Part shown: positions 62,150 to 64,000 of the stretch, one piece after another
How the letters are laid out: every line of letters starts with the position of its first letter
Position numbering within the stretch: the first letter of the stretch is position 1
From: Alistipes_A hominis
Lineage (GTDB): Bacteria; Bacteroidota; Bacteroidia; Bacteroidales; Rikenellaceae
Assembly: GCF_014288115.1 (NCBI RefSeq)
Contig: NZ_JACOOK010000002.1
Coordinates: 372,001-436,000, forward strand
DNA: 64,000 nucleotides
Direction of reading: 5' to 3'
Translations under genes and position numbers: made by a program
Notes under the pieces: model-generated
Seen by the model: only the letters and a program-made list of their open reading frames with translations
Database searches by the model: none
What the model was told of the DNA's origin: nothing

Positions 62150-63706
62150 CTATTTCCCGCCGTTCTCTTCGAGAAACCGCCTGCGAATGATCTCGGCGAC
62201 CGAACTCCCCTTTTGTTTGCTCTCGAGCCACGACAAAATGTCGAGGTAATAAAACGTCCGGCGTTCGAACGGGTGGTGCTCGAGCGGTTTGAGCCGTTCG
62301 TACAGTTGGCGCAGCTCTTCTTTCAGGTTGGTGGCGTACATCGAGTTGAGCCGTTTGAGGAAGGCCATGATCTCCTGTTGCACCTGGTGCATGTCGTTCA
62401 TCTTGACCAGGAACAGGCACACCGAGCGCACCTGGTAGTCCAGGTTGTAGTCGATGCCCGCTTCGTAAGAGGCGATCAGGTTCAGGATGCGGGCGTAGCA
62501 TTGCAGATCGCGGTGGATGCGCGGATCGCGCGTGCTGATGATCCTTCCGAGGTAGTCCATGCACTTGCGGTAGTCGCCGTGTCCGAAATAGAGGCAGGCG
62601 ATTTTGTAGCAAAGCACCATCCGGTGGTGGATATCCAACTCGGTCCCGTAGTCGCGGATATACCGCTCCACTTCCGGGATCATCCGGATGCCTTCCGCGA
62701 ATGTGCCTTCCCAGAAATGCTTGTTGATGCGGTTGACGTAAATGATCTGCTGCCAGATCATCCGGGCGTTGTCGTTGATGGCGGCGATCGAGTCGGCTTC
62801 GTCTTCGAAGTCGTCCAATTTCTGGATGAACCGCCGGTAGCTGCGCAGCAGATAGAGTCCGTCAAGCAGCCGGGAGTATCCCCGCAGGTAGAGATCGTAC
62901 ATCAGCTCTTTCATGTGCGGCGCGCTGTCGAACAGCAGTATCCAGCGACAGACGTATTTGTAGCACGTCAGCATATCGTGCCGGATGTAGTTGTACCAGA
63001 CCTGCGCCTGGTACAGGTATACTTTTTCGGTGAACGAAAGCTGCCGTTCGTCGTCGTATTTCGCCAGCGTCGGGCCGTAGACCTGGACGATCATGTCGAG
63101 GTCTTTCTGCGTACGGGCGTATCCCAGTTGCAGGTAGAGCCCGTAGAGCTGCGACCCGCTGTTCGACAGTTCGTTGATGTTTTTGATCCGCGTGCACAAT
63201 TCGGCGACTTGCCGGCTGACCGTTTCGCTTTTGGCGACCAGTCCGCGGGAGACGCTCAGCGTCCCGAGCCTTTTCTGAAACTCGATGATTTCGATAGCCT
63301 GCGTGTACTGTTCGTAGAACAGCGCCTGTTCTTTCGCTTTTTCGAGGATCTTGGTGCTTTGCCGGAACAATCCCTTGTCGTACAGGATGCGGGCGAAGTC
63401 GATCTGTTCGCGAAGTTGGATCGGAACCGTGCGTTGCGCGTCGAGCAGCCGGATGCTGACCAGGATCTGTTTGTAGAGGTGCGCCTTCATGTTCGGCAGC
63501 TGTTCCTTCTTGATCGGGCAGCGCTGGAGGATTTTCGTTTCGTCGTATTCGTCCAACGCGTCCATGCAGTCGAAAAGCGAAATGAACTTCGCTTCCTGGT
63601 TGCCGGACAGGCGGGTGGCGTAGAGTTTGAAGTTGCGCTTCTCCGCCTTGCTCATGCTCCGGATCAGGTCGTATACGGACTCTTGTTTTCCAGTTACGAT
63701 GTTCAT
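62150..63706 (-). CDS. Conserved Bacteroidota helical-repeat protein, function unknown
   Basis: A 518-residue cytoplasmic protein without signal peptide or membrane segment. The start at 63706 (MNIVTGKQESVYDLIRSMSK) is preferred over an ATG 24 bases earlier. It is almost all helical with irregular TPR-like repeats rich in Y, R and L (FRQSTKILEKAKEQALFYEQ, HRMVLCYKIACLYFGHGDYR). The N-terminal SVYDLIRSMSKAEKRNFKLY resembles a conserved start I recall in Bacteroidales hypothetical proteins. No catalytic motif is seen. It is divergent from purM. Confidence 0.8.
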   Translation of the reverse strand: MNIVTGKQESVYDLIRSMSKAEKRNFKLYATRLSGNQEAKFISLFDCMDALDEYDETKILQRCPIKKEQLPNMKAHLYKQILVSIRLLDAQRTVPIQLREQIDFARILYDKGLFRQSTKILEKAKEQALFYEQYTQAIEIIEFQKRLGTLSVSRGLVAKSETVSRQVAELCTRIKNINELSNSGSQLYGLYLQLGYARTQKDLDMIVQVYGPTLAKYDDERQLSFTEKVYLYQAQVWYNYIRHDMLTCYKYVCRWILLFDSAPHMKELMYDLYLRGYSRLLDGLYLLRSYRRFIQKLDDFEDEADSIAAINDNARMIWQQIIYVNRINKHFWEGTFAEGIRMIPEVERYIRDYGTELDIHHRMVLCYKIACLYFGHGDYRKCMDYLGRIISTRDPRIHRDLQCYARILNLIASYEAGIDYNLDYQVRSVCLFLVKMNDMHQVQQEIMAFLKRLNSMYATNLKEELRQLYERLKPLEHHPFERRTFYYLDILSWLESKQKGSSVAEIIRRRFLEENGGK

Positions 63707-63768
63707 CTTTTTCGGATTTGTAACAAGCAAAATTACGAAAAAATACAGACAAACCGAAATTTAATGGC

Positions 63769-63776
63769 TATCTTTG
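63769..63776 (+). promoter_or_regulatory. -7 element for purM
   Basis: TATCTTTG lies 25 bases before the purM ATG; the -33 element is weak. Confidence 0.6.
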
Positions 63777-63800
63777 TAACGCATTATTCGAACTGAAATT

Positions 63801-64000
63801 ATGTCTGAATCATCATCACGTTACGCGGGACGCGGGGTTTCGTCGTCGAAAGAGGACGTGCACGCTGCGATCAAAAGCATCGACAAGGGGCTTTACCCCA
63901 AGGCGTTTTGTAAAATCATTCCGGATTTTCTGTCGGGCGACGACGGGTCGTGTCTCGTCATGCATGCCGACGGAGCCGGCACCAAATCGGCGTTGGCTTA
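63801..64000 (+). CDS. purM: Phosphoribosylformylglycinamidine cyclo-ligase, N-terminal start (partial)
   Basis: The first 66 codons of an AIR synthetase, cut by the window's right edge. The sequence GVSSSKEDVHAAIKSIDKGL, YPKAFCKIIPDFL, and VMHADGAGTKSALA matches the start of Bacteroidota PurM, including the HADGAGTKS loop. PurM makes aminoimidazole ribonucleotide in purine synthesis. A promoter element lies directly upstream. Confidence 0.9.
   Translation, partial: MSESSSRYAGRGVSSSKEDVHAAIKSIDKGLYPKAFCKIIPDFLSGDDGSCLVMHADGAGTKSALA

Overview
This 64 kb window is a GC-rich chromosome segment from a member of the Bacteroidota, most likely order Bacteroidales and close to Alistipes (Rikenellaceae). 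The evidence is the recurring promoter form TTTG-N20-TAnnTTTG, the near absence of Shine-Dalgarno sequences, and the gene set (sufBCDS with an SPFH/Arc pair inside it, FimB-like remnants, a fused malic enzyme, NADP-GDH, Nif3 plus zinc-ribbon pair). The genus is inferred from protein style, not from a marker gene.

Layout. 1-13 kb is housekeeping: the gyrA 3' end, a TPR protein, the SUF Fe-S cluster operon (sufB, SPFH protein, Arc-like protein, sufC, sufD, sufS), tmk, cstA, an OsmC protein, engB and prs. At 13.1 kb there is a tRNA-Ser(GCT). Its 3' end (core CTCTCCGCTGAA) is repeated exactly at 26940-26951, followed by what looks like the tRNA's displaced terminator. The AT-richer DNA between these repeats is therefore a tRNA-integrated genomic island of about 13.75 kb with no integrase left. 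It holds an IS1-family element, a type I restriction-modification operon (hsdR-hsdS-prrC-hsdM) with a PrrC-type anticodon nuclease built in, a complete IS1595-family transposon (21573-24445), a hipBA toxin-antitoxin pair, a gene remnant with two in-frame stops, and an outward-pointing promoter at its right end. The transposon has perfect 24-bp terminal inverted repeats and an 8-bp target duplication. It carries passenger genes and a roughly 170-nt rod-shaped structured RNA candidate.

27-36 kb: an acyltransferase, then a six-gene minus-strand cluster (marC, amidohydrolase, tolC-like, hlyD-like, two ABC-2 permeases) that looks like a tripartite exporter without its own ATPase, then a broken fimbrillin-like gene. 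36-46 kb: an SLC13/RCK permease, a secreted GH2-fold protein that has lost its catalytic residues, fused malic enzyme (maeB), an HsdR_N-domain protein, a GNAT acetyltransferase, a ROK regulator and fabD. 46-51 kb: panE-like reductase and a cell-wall peptide operon (transglutaminase-like lipoprotein, NlpC/P60, dipeptide epimerase). 51-64 kb: an ECF sigma factor with a small downstream ORF, zinc-ribbon, Nif3 and MerR genes, a riboflavin kinase reading in frame into S-adenosylhomocysteinase, recJ, lipB, lipA, gdhA, a conserved helical-repeat protein, and the start of purM.

The most interesting points are the IS1595 transposon with its rod RNA and passengers, the PrrC-armed type I system in a tRNA-Ser island, the riboflavin kinase-SAHH fusion reading frame, and the GH2 pseudoenzyme. 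All family assignments rest on motifs and recall, not on searches.
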